Of a DNA stretch of 64,000 bases, positions 1 to 10,173 are shown one piece after another. Position 1 is the stretch's first letter. Each line of letters begins with the position of its first letter. Source of the DNA: Paenibacillus sp. PL2-23 (GTDB taxonomy: Bacteria; Bacillota; Bacilli; Paenibacillales; Paenibacillaceae); NCBI RefSeq assembly GCF_040834005.1, contig NZ_CP162129.1, forward strand, positions 787,501 through 851,500, given 5' to 3'. A program made the translations under genes and the position numbers. Under the pieces are notes generated by a model. It worked only from the letters and a program-made list of their open reading frames with translations, was not told the DNA's origin and did not search any database.

Positions 1-1135
<1,135 letters not shown>

Positions 1136-1316
1136 CTAAAGAATAATCAGCTAAAAAGTTCAGCAAACTTTCGTATCCAGTTTTCAGGGCGCAATTGAGA
1201 TGCCTGAGTGGACAAGCTCCACGAAGACGGTGAAATTGCACATGACATTTGGTGATGTCATTTCCTGACCTTACATGCGACCCCGAGCGCTGTAAGTGAC
1301 ACTATCGGGGACATGT

Positions 1317-1393
1317 GGCGGTGTAGCTCAGCTGGCTAGAGCGTACGGTTCATACCCGTGAGGTCGGGGGTTCGATCCCCTTCGCCGCTACCA
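1317..1393 (+). tRNA. tRNA-Met(CAT), elongator type
   Basis: A 77-nt cloverleaf with encoded CCA and anticodon CAT. The acceptor stem is fully paired, with a G-T wobble at 1:72 rather than the initiator-type mismatch. The body closely resembles Bacillus elongator tRNA-Met. Confidence 0.95.
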
Positions 1394-1396
1394 TAT

Positions 1397-1472
1397 GGAG
1401 GATTAGCTCAGCTGGGAGAGCATCTGCCTTACAAGCAGAGGGTCGGCGGTTCGATCACGTCATCCTCCACCA
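1397..1472 (+). tRNA. tRNA-Val(TAC) with a disrupted T-stem pair
   Basis: A 76-nt cloverleaf with encoded CCA and anticodon TAC. By standard numbering, position 61 is A (window position 1457), so the nearly invariant G53-C61 pair that closes the T loop becomes G-A. All other stems pair normally. It could be a functional but weakened copy, a decaying redundant gene or a base-calling error. Confidence 0.9.
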
Positions 1473-1482
1473 TATTTACTCA

Positions 1483-1559
1483 GGAGCTGTGGTGTAGAGG
1501 CCTAACATGCCTGCCTGTCACGCAGGAGACCGCGGGTTCGAATCCCGTCAGCTCCGCCA
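1483..1559 (+). tRNA. tRNA-Asp(GTC)
   Basis: A 77-nt cloverleaf with encoded GCCA end and anticodon GTC in the stem-loop at about 1509-1525. It is part of the tRNA run downstream of the rRNA operon. Confidence 0.94.
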
Positions 1560-1619
1560 TTTTATACCAACAAGTGGATGTTATATGATTCTAATATGGA
1601 TTCATTTGCAGGAAAGTAA

Positions 1620-1695
<76 letters not shown>

Positions 1696-1705
1696 TCTAT
1701 GTTGT

Positions 1706-1789
1706 GGAGGATTAGCGAAGTGGCCAAACGCGGGAGACTGTAAATCTCTTCCTTCGGGTTCGGTGGTTCGAATCCATCATCCTCCACCA
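1706..1789 (+). tRNA. tRNA-Tyr(GTA)
   Basis: An 84-nt class II tRNA with a long variable arm, anticodon GTA and encoded CCA. Confidence 0.95.
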
Positions 1790-1795
1790 CTTCTA

Positions 1796-1871
1796 GAGCC
1801 ATTAGCTCAGTTGGTAGAGCACCTGACTTTTAATCAGGGTGTCGTAGGTTCGAGTCCTACATGGCTCACCA
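1796..1871 (+). tRNA. tRNA-Lys(TTT)
   Basis: A 76-nt cloverleaf with anticodon TTT and encoded CCA. It is the last tRNA of the cluster and sits 6 bp after tRNA-Tyr. An intrinsic terminator follows. Confidence 0.96.
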
Positions 1872-1893
1872 GTTTTTTCATAAGGTGAATGCA

Positions 1894-1918
1894 GGAGAGG
1901 CGATGCCTCTCTTTTTTG
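1894..1918 (+). terminator. Intrinsic terminator of the rRNA-tRNA operon
   Basis: A short hairpin with AGAGGC / GCCTCT arms and a 3-base loop is followed directly by a run of T residues. It sits just after tRNA-Lys. Confidence 0.85.
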
Positions 1919-1994
1919 TTTGTATAGGGATATGAGGCAGTGTTACGTAGAGATACAGCAATGACATGAGTGTGGCTTTGCTGCGGATACACCC

Positions 1995-2045
1995 AAAAAG
2001 CTTCAAGGGGGCAATGATGACTGTGTCCCCTTGAAGCTTTTTTTG
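1995..2045. terminator. Bidirectional terminator downstream of the FMN reductase gene
   Basis: A long perfect stem (AAGCTTCAAGGGG and its complement) has an A run on the left and a T run on the right, so it can terminate on both strands. It separates the tRNA operon from the convergent reductase gene. Confidence 0.85.
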
Positions 2046-2068
2046 GTATGCGGACCCCAACGCTTGAC

Positions 2069-2629
2069 CTACTGTACAGAAGATCTGAGCTGAAGCTCAG
2101 CCACAAGCTCCTGCACGGATGCTTGCAACCGTTCGGTGACTTCCTCATTCAAGTCGAAGGCAGTCTCGTTGGCATCACTCTGAATCCGATTGATCTGATT
2201 ATCTGTAGCATATACGCCTCGAATGAAATGACGAGCTCCCATAGAAGAAAGCACGGGCTTCAGCGAATAGTCGATTGACAGCATATGAGCCAAGGTTCCG
2301 CCGATGAACAGTGGAAGCACCAGCTTACCCTCAAATCCTTTCTGCGGCAGCAGATCCAAATATGTCTTGAGTACACCGGTGTAGGAGGCTTTGTAGACAG
2401 GGCTTGCAATGATTACGGCTGCAGCCTCCTCCACCAGCTTGTTCGCTTCAACGATGGCTGGACTGCCGAACCGAGATTGGATCAGATCATCTGCGGGCAA
2501 CGTGACGACTGTTATGGTCTTGGATGGGTACCCGCTTTGCTCAAGCTCGCGGCGAACAAGATCAATCATGCCATTTAATCTGGAGGCAGCATTCGGACTT
2601 CCCGATATGATGATTATGGGCTTGGACAT
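2069..2629 (-). CDS. NADPH-dependent FMN reductase, SsuE-like
   Basis: 186 aa flavodoxin-fold protein. The N-terminal IIIISGSPNAASRLNG segment is the phosphate-binding loop of the NADPH-dependent FMN reductase family, followed by the SPVYKASYTGVLKTYLDLL stretch typical of SsuE/AzoR-like reductases. In known systems such enzymes supply reduced FMN to monooxygenases such as SsuD. I chose the ATG at 2629 because an AGGGAG ribosome site lies 11 nt upstream; a GTG four codons earlier abuts that site. The gene stands alone, with no sulfonate genes nearby, so its partner monooxygenase is not evident. Confidence 0.85.
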   Translation of the reverse strand: MSKPIIIISGSPNAASRLNGMIDLVRRELEQSGYPSKTITVVTLPADDLIQSRFGSPAIVEANKLVEEAAAVIIASPVYKASYTGVLKTYLDLLPQKGFEGKLVLPLFIGGTLAHMLSIDYSLKPVLSSMGARHFIRGVYATDNQINRIQSDANETAFDLNEEVTERLQASVQELVAELQLRSSVQ

Positions 2630-2804
2630 GTAAAGCTTCACTCCCTGTCATGGTTTGGATAACTGTTGGTTCGAGCGTATCATGTAAGGCCAGCGGGGTC
2701 AAACAACGTTTCCAGCTTCATGGAGGGCTGAATTGTTCAGGGATGTTATGTTACAATTATTCAAATAGAGCGAGTACTATTCAGGTCATGGGGAGTGGAG
2801 CAGG

Positions 2805-3959
2805 ATGAGCACAATGGAATGGCTAAGGCCGCTGCAGCATATTTTGAACAGCCCGATACAGCTTTTGACCATAAATGTGTCGGAGTGGAAAGCGAAGGTT
2901 GCCATTGCTGAAAGTGTTCCCCCAGGTATACCGGCTAATGTCTCCATAGCACCAGGCGGTTGGGCGCAGCATATGGACAAGCTTTGGATGGTAGCGGAGT
3001 ATGATGGAGGAGACCGGGTTACCGTTCTAGAATTGGAAGGCGCCAAGCTGACTGAGAAGGAGAAAGAGCTGATTAGCTGGACGCTCCAGCTGGCCAACGC
3101 TCCCAGCGCTAAGGGGACGAAACAGAACAGCCATCTGACGGAGTCGGAGAAGCAAGCTCATAAAATCGGTGAATGGCTTCAGAAGCAGCTTGAATCGGAG
3201 GAACCGAACTATTCCATGCCGGATCATCTGACGGTCGGGAGCCGATTGTATCATGAAATGATTCCCTTTCTATTGGTGACCGAGCACGCCAATACGAGAC
3301 AAGACGTCTATCCTGAGCTGGAGAAGCTGCTGCGCTCTTTCCTGTCAGAGGAGATATTGCTCATACCGCTGAAGAGCCAGGAATGGCTCATTTGGGGACC
3401 TCTATCCCTGCTGAAAGATGAGGATTCCGATTTTGCCGGTGAGCCTACAGAAGAGGAGACGTTGGAGGACAGCTTAACCTCGATCGCGTTTGGTCTTCAT
3501 GAAATGCTCGCAAGCGAATGGCTGGGCGAATGCCATCTAGCAGTGACTCAGCCTGTATCTCCGGCTAAGGGAATGGTGGAGACGGCTATTGTGCTGAGAG
3601 AAACCATTAGCCTGGGCCGAAGGTTCCATGTCGGCACCAATATTCATCTCCCATGGATGCTGCAGCTAGAGAGGCTGCTGAACGCGATTCCTGAATCCAA
3701 CCGTTCCAAATATTTGGAGCTGTCGCTCAAGCGGGCAGATCTGTTCGTGGAAGCGGAGATGCTGGCTACGCTGGAAACGTTCTTTTCACTGGACTGCAAT
3801 GTAAGCGAAACAGCGAAAAAGCTGTATATCCACCGCAACACGCTGCTATACCGTTTGGACAAGCTCAAGCAGGAGACTGGACTTGATGTGAGGCAATTCC
3901 GGGATGCTGTGCTGGTGAAGATCATATTGCTATTGTACAAAGTTACGAAAAGGAATTAG
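2805..3959 (+). CDS. PucR-family helix-turn-helix regulator
   Basis: 384 aa. The last ~65 residues (about 318-380) form the PucR C-terminal helix-turn-helix, with CNVSETAKKLYIHRNTLLYR and then the LDKLKQETGLD helix. The upstream part is a poorly conserved sensor region with no recognisable ligand domain. Family members such as PucR and CdaR control catabolic genes in response to small metabolites. A GGAG ribosome site precedes the ATG. The gene is monocistronic and lies 98 bp before the ABC ATPase gene; control of that neighbour is possible but not shown. Confidence 0.8.
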   Translation: MSTMEWLRPLQHILNSPIQLLTINVSEWKAKVAIAESVPPGIPANVSIAPGGWAQHMDKLWMVAEYDGGDRVTVLELEGAKLTEKEKELISWTLQLANAPSAKGTKQNSHLTESEKQAHKIGEWLQKQLESEEPNYSMPDHLTVGSRLYHEMIPFLLVTEHANTRQDVYPELEKLLRSFLSEEILLIPLKSQEWLIWGPLSLLKDEDSDFAGEPTEEETLEDSLTSIAFGLHEMLASEWLGECHLAVTQPVSPAKGMVETAIVLRETISLGRRFHVGTNIHLPWMLQLERLLNAIPESNRSKYLELSLKRADLFVEAEMLATLETFFSLDCNVSETAKKLYIHRNTLLYRLDKLKQETGLDVRQFRDAVLVKIILLLYKVTKRN

Positions 3960-4057
3960 TTTTTTTGTAAAGTATGTGCATAGTCATATGCCTCGCTGTG
4001 AGTTAAGATAAGTGCATAAGAAATTTAACGAAATTCTTTTTTAGGGGGAAACTAATC

Positions 4058-5179
4058 ATGGCAGGCGTACGCTTAGAAGGCATTTACAAAAAATATCCGG
4101 GTTCCGACAAAGCATCTGTAACAGATGTAAACCTCGACATTAAAGACAAAGAGTTTCTTGTATTGGTTGGTCCATCCGGCTGCGGTAAATCGACGACTCT
4201 TCGTATGATCGCAGGTCTGGAAGAAATCTCGGAAGGTAAATTGTTCATCGGCGACCGCCTCGTGAACGACGTTGCTCCTAAAGATCGCGACATCGCGATG
4301 GTATTCCAATCCTACGCCCTGTACCCGCATATGAACGTGTACCAGAACATGGCGTTCGGTCTGAAGCTTCGTAAATTCAAAAAAGCAGACATCGACAAAC
4401 GTGTTCGTGAAGCTGCTAAAATTCTTGACATCGAGCATTTGCTGGATCGTAAGCCGAAAGCTCTCTCCGGTGGTCAACGTCAGCGCGTTGCCTTGGGTCG
4501 TGCGATCGTCCGCGAACCACAAGTATTCTTGATGGACGAACCGCTCTCCAACTTGGACGCGAAGCTTCGCGGTCAAATGCGCGCAGAGATTTCCAAGCTG
4601 ACAAAGCGTCTGGAAACAACAACAATCTACGTAACGCATGACCAAATCGAGGCTATGACAATGGGTGACCGCATCGTTGTTATGAAGGACGGCTTCATTC
4701 AACAAACGGCTTCCCCAGAAGAGCTTTACAACCATCCGGTTAACATCTTCGTTGCAGGCTTCATCGGCGCTCCGTCCATGAACTTTGTAACAGGTACGCT
4801 GGCTGAGCAAGGCGGCTCTGTTCGCTTCAAAGCTCCAGGCGTTGACGTTGTAGTACCAGAAGGCAAAGCGGCTACGCTTCGTTCCAAAGGCTACATCGGC
4901 AAAGAAGTTATTCTGGGCATTCGTCCTGAGGACATCCATGAAGAGCCAGTATTCCTGGAAGCATCCCCTAACACGATCGTGAACGCGAACGTTGAGGTTG
5001 CTGAGAACCTTGGTCACGAAATGTACCTGTACCTGAACGGTATCGGCACAGACACTGTTATCGCACGTGTAGACGGACGTTCCGGCGTACGCGACGGCGC
5101 TAGCGTGAAGCTCGCTCTTGACATGAACAAGACTCACCTGTTCGACAAAGAGTCCGAACTGAACATTTTCGAGAACTAA
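4058..5179 (+). CDS. msmX: Sugar ABC transporter ATP-binding protein, MsmX/UgpC type
   Basis: 373 aa. The nucleotide-binding domain comes first: Walker A GPSGCGKST at 38-46, signature LSGGQRQRV near 136, Walker B FLMDEPLSNLD near 155, and the H-loop in IYVTHDQIEAM. A C-terminal TOBE/OB region follows. MsmX-type ATPases are shared energisers of several carbohydrate importers encoded elsewhere, and the absence of permease or binding-protein genes here fits that role. A strong AGGGGG ribosome site and highly biased codon use suggest strong expression. The family assignment is firm; the choice of msmX over ugpC is inferred from the stand-alone context. Confidence 0.9.
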   Translation: MAGVRLEGIYKKYPGSDKASVTDVNLDIKDKEFLVLVGPSGCGKSTTLRMIAGLEEISEGKLFIGDRLVNDVAPKDRDIAMVFQSYALYPHMNVYQNMAFGLKLRKFKKADIDKRVREAAKILDIEHLLDRKPKALSGGQRQRVALGRAIVREPQVFLMDEPLSNLDAKLRGQMRAEISKLTKRLETTTIYVTHDQIEAMTMGDRIVVMKDGFIQQTASPEELYNHPVNIFVAGFIGAPSMNFVTGTLAEQGGSVRFKAPGVDVVVPEGKAATLRSKGYIGKEVILGIRPEDIHEEPVFLEASPNTIVNANVEVAENLGHEMYLYLNGIGTDTVIARVDGRSGVRDGASVKLALDMNKTHLFDKESELNIFEN

Positions 5180-5195
5180 TCCCCCTTATTATAGA

Positions 5196-5231
5196 AGGAG
5201 CCTTCGGTTGATACCGTGGGCTCTTTTTTAT
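5196..5231 (+). terminator. Intrinsic terminator after msmX
   Basis: GAGCC and GGCTC arms with an inner CGG/CCG pair are followed by TTTTTT, just past the msmX stop codon. Confidence 0.8.
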
Positions 5232-5314
5232 TTGCCCAAGATTAAAACCGTTTGATGAGCTGCAACGTCTAATCCATAACCACATGATGAGCTGGCAGTA
5301 CGGGGAGGGAAGAC

Positions 5315-5872
5315 ATGAGCCATGAAAAGAGTGGTCGAACACGTATATCGCTATTCGACGATGAGGATGTATTAATGAGCCGAATAGGACTGGAAAAAAG
5401 TAAAATGTTCGGCATTGCTTACGCCTATATGCGAAATGAGCAGGATGCGCTTGAAGCGATACAAGAAACAATAAGCCGAGTCTGGATCAAGAGGTCAGGG
5501 CTGCGCGATGAGAACTATTTTGCAACCTGGATGATTCGAATTCTTATTAATGTCTGTATGGACGAGAGGAAGAAACGGAAACGAGAGCGGTTGATGACGA
5601 ATATTCCCTTGGGAAGTGTACCCTTCCCCCAGCAGGAAACGGATGATCGGATCGGCATGACAGAGCAGATTGCGAAGCTTCGCCCCAAATACCGGATGGT
5701 CATCGTGCTGAAATATTATCGGGATATGACGATTACAGAGATCGGAGAGCTGCTCGACCGGCCTGATGGCACGATTCGTACTTGGCTTCACAAGGCGTTG
5801 AAGGTGCTGAGAGAGGATATGAATGTGGGAGAGGAGGGCATGAAGCATGAGCGACTCGCGAAAAAAGGTTAG
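5315..5872 (+). CDS. ECF-type RNA polymerase sigma factor
   Basis: 185 aa. Region 2 occupies about residues 28-90 (MFGIAYAYMRNEQDALEAIQ, then YFATWMIRILINVCMDERKK). Region 4 lies at about 118-175, with the helix-turn-helix MTITEIGELLDRPDGTIRTWLHKA. The gene overlaps the following DUF4179 gene by 26 bp, implying translational coupling. Such sigma factors are normally held inactive by a co-encoded membrane protein and respond to envelope stress. A GGGAGG ribosome site precedes the ATG. It resembles SigV/SigW-like factors but I cannot assign a specific ortholog. Confidence 0.9.
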   Translation: MSHEKSGRTRISLFDDEDVLMSRIGLEKSKMFGIAYAYMRNEQDALEAIQETISRVWIKRSGLRDENYFATWMIRILINVCMDERKKRKRERLMTNIPLGSVPFPQQETDDRIGMTEQIAKLRPKYRMVIVLKYYRDMTITEIGELLDRPDGTIRTWLHKALKVLREDMNVGEEGMKHERLAKKG

Positions 5873-7289
5873 GGAAGAAGCGGAACATAAGGAAAATTTA
5901 GAGAAGGTACTTGGATTTGATGAAGACGAGTCTTATCATGATATAGTTGAAAAGCTTCGTGAAGATAGCTTTCAAATGGACAACAGGATAAGGTTGATGA
6001 GCTCAGAATGGGAACAGAAAATAGACGCAAGCATTATAATGGGATTGCAGGTCGGGAAACGGCGCGGAATCCGTTATAGGGGGAGCAGATTTAGCATTCA
6101 ACTGGGAGCAGCAGCTATTTGCATGCTGTTGCTGCTTACGGCATTCGTGCGGATCTCTCCGACATTTGCCGCCTTCATGAAGGAAATTCCGGGCTTTAGC
6201 GGATTTGTTGAGTTGATCTCCTATGATCAGTCACTCTCATCCGCAATCGAAAATGAATATTTGCAGCTCGTAGGAATTTCAGTTGAAAAAAATGGGTATA
6301 AGCTTACTGTGAATGGCGTAATTGCAGATTCCCAGAGACTTGTTCTTCTCTATACTGCAGAGGGACCAGGGATAAATGAAAAAAACTCAACTTTTCTTCC
6401 CTATGAATTAAAGAATGAGAAGGGACAGGAGCTTTCTGCAGTCATTGCTTCCTCTCACTACTATCGAGAATCAAAGCATAATAATGAGGTTGTTCAAGAT
6501 TACCTTGATATTTTAATGTCCCCTGATACTCCTGTCCCGCAGCAACTAAACTTCCGATTAAAGCTTGGAGAGGAGTGGCTGGAAGTAGACGTCCCAATCG
6601 ACCATTCGGAATTTGTTGAAAGAGAAGAGCGAATAAATATTAATCAAGAAATTGAGATAGAGGGACAGAAAATCGTTATAGAAAATGCCATAATCACCCC
6701 TCTTCAAGTAGCGATTTCGTTTAAAGCGGATCCATCCAATAAAATGAGACTTAACCACTTCATCGATCTACAGCTTGTCGACGAACGAGGACGTACGTAT
6801 ATCACGAACAGCGGAATGGGTGATCTGGATAACAGCATCACCAGAAATTTTCAAAGCCCCTACTTTCAGAAGCCTAAGAAGTTAACTCTAAGTGCCAGAG
6901 GCATTCATCTATCGGAAAGAGATTTAAGTCTGACGATTAACACCGAAACAGGTGAAACATTGTCTGCGCCAGACAATAATTTGAAGCTTATAGGCACGAG
7001 CAGCAATACTGATACGTTGATTCTGGAGCTGCTCTTGAAACAAAATGATCCTGAAGGATCTAGAGTGATGTATACGTTGTTTAAAAGTGAGGGTACTTTC
7101 AAAGACGCGGAAGGAATAGAATACAACTTGGAAGACAGTGGAAATGTAAGCATGCGATGGGATAGCGGATCTAATGAAGCAACTTACTCCTACAGCATTC
7201 CCAACAGGAGTTATGCACAGCCGCTAACCTTCAAGATTGAAGAGTATCTCGGGTACGCCTTGCAGGACATCAAGGTTAAGATTAAATAA
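5847..7289 (+). CDS. DUF4179 membrane protein, likely anti-sigma partner
   Basis: 480 aa. A ~85-residue cytoplasmic N-terminus is followed by one membrane helix (FSIQLGAAAICMLLLLTAFV, roughly 83-102). Next comes the DUF4179 segment that begins with SPTFAAFMKEIPGFSGFVELI, and a long extracytoplasmic beta-rich domain. Proteins of this family sit directly downstream of ECF sigma genes. The 26-bp overlap with the sigma gene and the single-pass topology support an anti-sigma or stress-sensing role; this is inference. The extracytoplasmic part has no recognised enzymatic motif. Confidence 0.8.
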   Translation: MSDSRKKVREEAEHKENLEKVLGFDEDESYHDIVEKLREDSFQMDNRIRLMSSEWEQKIDASIIMGLQVGKRRGIRYRGSRFSIQLGAAAICMLLLLTAFVRISPTFAAFMKEIPGFSGFVELISYDQSLSSAIENEYLQLVGISVEKNGYKLTVNGVIADSQRLVLLYTAEGPGINEKNSTFLPYELKNEKGQELSAVIASSHYYRESKHNNEVVQDYLDILMSPDTPVPQQLNFRLKLGEEWLEVDVPIDHSEFVEREERININQEIEIEGQKIVIENAIITPLQVAISFKADPSNKMRLNHFIDLQLVDERGRTYITNSGMGDLDNSITRNFQSPYFQKPKKLTLSARGIHLSERDLSLTINTETGETLSAPDNNLKLIGTSSNTDTLILELLLKQNDPEGSRVMYTLFKSEGTFKDAEGIEYNLEDSGNVSMRWDSGSNEATYSYSIPNRSYAQPLTFKIEEYLGYALQDIKVKIK

Positions 7290-7294
7290 ACGGG

Positions 7295-7337
7295 AGGCGC
7301 TTGCGCGGCGGGAAACGTTGCGTTTGGCGCCTTTTTG
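7295..7337 (+). terminator. Intrinsic terminator before hprK
   Basis: AGGCGC and GCGCCT arms enclose an inner AAACG/CGTTT hairpin, and TTTTT follows. It ends the sigma-DUF4179 operon. Confidence 0.75.
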
Positions 7338-7424
7338 CATTACGATGAAGACATTGGAAAAATCCAGATCTTACATAACGCTGATGATAGAGCATGCAGC
7401 CTGCAAATGAAGGAGGTCCATACA

Positions 7425-8363
7425 TTGCCGAAAAAAGTGAAAGTATCGGAGCTAGTGAGACAGTTTCAACTTGAGATCGTAGCCGGCGAGGACGGACTGA
7501 AGAGAAGCGTGACGGTGGATGATTTGTACAGACCGGGCTTGGAGATGGCCGGCTACTTCCATTACCATCCCGCTGAGCGCGTGCAGCTGCTGGGCAGAAC
7601 CGAAATTTCGTTCCTCAGTATGCTGGATAGCGAGGAAAGGAAAAACAGAATGGTACGGCTCTGCGACGAGGCGACGCCATGCATTATTTTGACCCGGGGA
7701 CTGGAGGCGCCGCTGGAGCTGGTAGAGCAGGCCAACGCCACGAACATTCCGCTGCTCCGCAGTAATGTCGCTACTACCATTCTCTCCAGCCGGATTACGG
7801 ACTTCCTGGAGCATAAGCTTGCCCCAACGGCGACCATTCACGGGGTGCTTGTTGATGTGTACGGCGTCGGCATGCTGATTACAGGCGGCAGCGGCATCGG
7901 CAAAAGCGAAACCGCGCTGGAGCTGGTGAAGCGAAGCCACCGTCTTATCGCGGATGACGCGGTCGAAATTCGGCAGACGTCGGATGGCCAGCTGCACGGT
8001 ACAGCGCCTGAGCTGATCCGCCATTTGCTCGAAATTCGCGGGCTGGGCATCATTAATGTGATGACGCTGTTCGGAGCCGGTGCAGTCCGCACCCAGAAGC
8101 GAATTGGTCTGGTTATTAAGCTGGAGAACTGGCAGCAGGACAAGCAATACGACCGCCTGGGGCTGGATGAGGAGACAACACGAATTATCGACACGGACAT
8201 TCCGCTGGTCACCATTCCTGTTCGTCCGGGACGGAACTTGGCTGTCATCATTGAGGTGGCGGCGATGAACTTCCGTCTGAAGCGGATGGGCTATAATGCG
8301 GCGCTTCAATTCACGAACAAGCTGACCGAAACGATCGCCGATGATATCGATGATTACGATTGA
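7425..8363 (+). CDS. hprK: HPr kinase/phosphorylase
   Basis: 312 aa, close to the ~310 aa of Bacillus HprK. It has the Walker A loop GGSGIGKSE near residue 154, followed by LIADDAVEI, and the family signature [10 protein letters not shown] near 203. It phosphorylates or dephosphorylates HPr on Ser46 and so links glycolytic state to CcpA-mediated catabolite control. I place the start at TTG 7425, which is preceded by a strong AAGGAGG site; the frame upstream of it is open but lacks a ribosome site. It is the first gene of the hprK-lgt-ppaX-acyltransferase operon. Confidence 0.95.
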   Translation: MPKKVKVSELVRQFQLEIVAGEDGLKRSVTVDDLYRPGLEMAGYFHYHPAERVQLLGRTEISFLSMLDSEERKNRMVRLCDEATPCIILTRGLEAPLELVEQANATNIPLLRSNVATTILSSRITDFLEHKLAPTATIHGVLVDVYGVGMLITGGSGIGKSETALELVKRSHRLIADDAVEIRQTSDGQLHGTAPELIRHLLEIRGLGIINVMTLFGAGAVRTQKRIGLVIKLENWQQDKQYDRLGLDEETTRIIDTDIPLVTIPVRPGRNLAVIIEVAAMNFRLKRMGYNAALQFTNKLTETIADDIDDYD

Positions 8364-8426
8364 GCGGCTGCTGCTTCAACCTGAATGGTGGAAACGGAAA
8401 TCAAGTAGAGGGAGTCGATAAGAGGA

Positions 8427-9470
8427 ATGCTTACGTTAGCCATTAACCCGGTCGTATTCGAGCTGGGGGGATTGTCCATTCGATGGTATGGCCTAATTCT
8501 CGGCGCAGCCGCGCTGGCTGGCCTGCTGTTAGCGGTATGGGAAGGCAAGCGCTTCGGCATCAAGCCAGATTTCTTCATGGACCTGCTGCTGTTCGGCGCG
8601 CCGTCGGCAATTATTGCCGCACGTATCTATTATGTGGCGTTTAAGTGGGAAGATTATAAGGACAATCCGATAGACATATTCAAAATATGGGAGGGCGGCA
8701 TCGCCATCTACGGCGCGATTATCGGCGCTTTCATATGCGGTATTATCTATGCGAGATACAAAGGCTACAGCTTCATCCGCATCGCTGATATTTGTATGCC
8801 ATCCATTCTAATCGGCCAGATGATCGGCCGTTGGGGCAATTTTATGAACCAGGAGGCGTATGGCGCGCCGGTGGGAGAGGACTTCCTTCGCAATACGCTG
8901 CATATCCCATCGTTTATCGTGGACCATATGTTTATTGTGGATCAGGCGTTCCCAGGCGGAGCCTTCCGCCACCCCGCATTTCTATATGAGTCATTATGGA
9001 GTCTGGTGGGACTCGGCATTCTGTTTGTTCTGCGCCGTCAGAAGTTTCTGCGCGCGGGCGAGCTGATGGCTTCTTATTTCATCTGGTATTCCATTGGCCG
9101 GTTTTTGATCGAGGCGCTAAGAATCGATAGTCTGGCATTTATCGGACCTAGCTGGCTCGCCTCTCTTATTAACGGGCTATGGTCGCCGATGGATGCAGTG
9201 TTCGACGCAGGCTATCTCGATCCGTCCTACGGCAATATCCGTATTTCGCAAATGCTGGCACTGCTGCTAATCCTGGCGGCTATTGCCTTTATCGTGATCA
9301 GACGATTGAACGGCGGCCCGAAGGTGTACTACTCGGATCCCGTTGTGACGACGAAGCCTGAAAGAAATGGTATGGTGACAGACACGGCTCCTGCTGCAAG
9401 CGAGCAAGCGGTTGAGCCGGTGAACACGAAGCCGGAGTCGGGCGGCGAATCGGATCCGCCCAGAGCGTAA
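8427..9470 (+). CDS. lgt: Prolipoprotein diacylglyceryl transferase
   Basis: 347 aa, polytopic membrane enzyme that transfers diacylglycerol to the lipobox cysteine of preprolipoproteins. The Lgt signature is visible as GRWGNFMNQEAYG near residue 135, and GGIAIYGAIIGAFI lies near 90. At least seven hydrophobic segments can be counted. The last ~45 residues form a hydrophilic tail (PVVTTKPERNG to the end) beyond the usual ~280-residue core. It is co-transcribed with hprK and ppaX, as in Bacillus. Confidence 0.95.
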   Translation: MLTLAINPVVFELGGLSIRWYGLILGAAALAGLLLAVWEGKRFGIKPDFFMDLLLFGAPSAIIAARIYYVAFKWEDYKDNPIDIFKIWEGGIAIYGAIIGAFICGIIYARYKGYSFIRIADICMPSILIGQMIGRWGNFMNQEAYGAPVGEDFLRNTLHIPSFIVDHMFIVDQAFPGGAFRHPAFLYESLWSLVGLGILFVLRRQKFLRAGELMASYFIWYSIGRFLIEALRIDSLAFIGPSWLASLINGLWSPMDAVFDAGYLDPSYGNIRISQMLALLLILAAIAFIVIRRLNGGPKVYYSDPVVTTKPERNGMVTDTAPAASEQAVEPVNTKPESGGESDPPRA

Positions 9471-9513
9471 CATGCCAGCGTGATTGGCTATTTTGAAGGA
9501 GGCTTCAAGCAAC

Positions 9514-10173
9514 ATGAGACAAGTACGGACGATGCTGTTCGATCTGGACGGCACCATACTGGACACCAATGAATTGATTATACGCTCTTTCCTGGAGGCG
9601 CTGAAGGACTGCGTGCCGCAAGGATTCTGTCGTGACCATATTATTCCCAGCATGGGACAGCCGCTGGAGCAGCAGCTGCGTCTGTTCTCCGGCTTGGAGG
9701 ATGTCGCGCATCTCGTGGCGGCTTACCGGGAAGTGAACCTGAGGCTGCATGACGAGCTGGTGACGGTGTTCGCCCATGTGAACGAGGTGCTGGAGACACT
9801 TCATCAGCAAGGCGTGCAGATCGGCGTCGTGACAACCAAGATGAGAATGACAACCGAAAAAGGGTTGAAATACGTGGGCATCTACGACTATGTGGACGCG
9901 ATTGTGACCATTGATGATGTCGTAAATGCCAAGCCGCATCCGGAGCCGGTGCAGAAAGCGCTGGCGCTGCTGAACGCGGACCCTGCCTCCACCATTATGG
10001 TGGGCGACAGCTCCGTCGATATGCAGGCTGCCGTAGCCGCTGGCGTTACCGCAGTGGGCGTGGCATGGTCGCTGAAGGGTGCCGAGGTGCTGCGGAATGC
10101 GGGCGCCGACTATGTCATTGACGATATGCGTGAGCTGTACGCATTCTCGGAGGCAGGGGCTGAGACGGTGTGA
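9514..10173 (+). CDS. ppaX: Pyrophosphatase PpaX, HAD superfamily
   Basis: 219 aa, the size of Bacillus PpaX. HAD motif I is LFDLDGTIL at residues 8-16, motif II is VVTTKM near 107, and motif IV is IMVGDSSVDMQAA near 165. PpaX hydrolyses the pyrophosphate released when HprK dephosphorylates P-Ser-HPr, which explains its place after hprK. The start at 9514 is fixed by GAAGGAGG 13 nt upstream; the longer frame lacks such a site. The stop overlaps the next gene's GTG start. Confidence 0.92.
   Translation: MRQVRTMLFDLDGTILDTNELIIRSFLEALKDCVPQGFCRDHIIPSMGQPLEQQLRLFSGLEDVAHLVAAYREVNLRLHDELVTVFAHVNEVLETLHQQGVQIGVVTTKMRMTTEKGLKYVGIYDYVDAIVTIDDVVNAKPHPEPVQKALALLNADPASTIMVGDSSVDMQAAVAAGVTAVGVAWSLKGAEVLRNAGADYVIDDMRELYAFSEAGAETV

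Noticed and set aside
1136..1316. 5S rRNA gene after 23S
   Set aside because: No 5S consensus blocks are present in this 181-bp interval.
4073..5137. 354-codon antisense frame opposite msmX
   Set aside because: It is a shadow created by biased codon use of a strongly expressed gene; no ribosome site and no recognisable domain.
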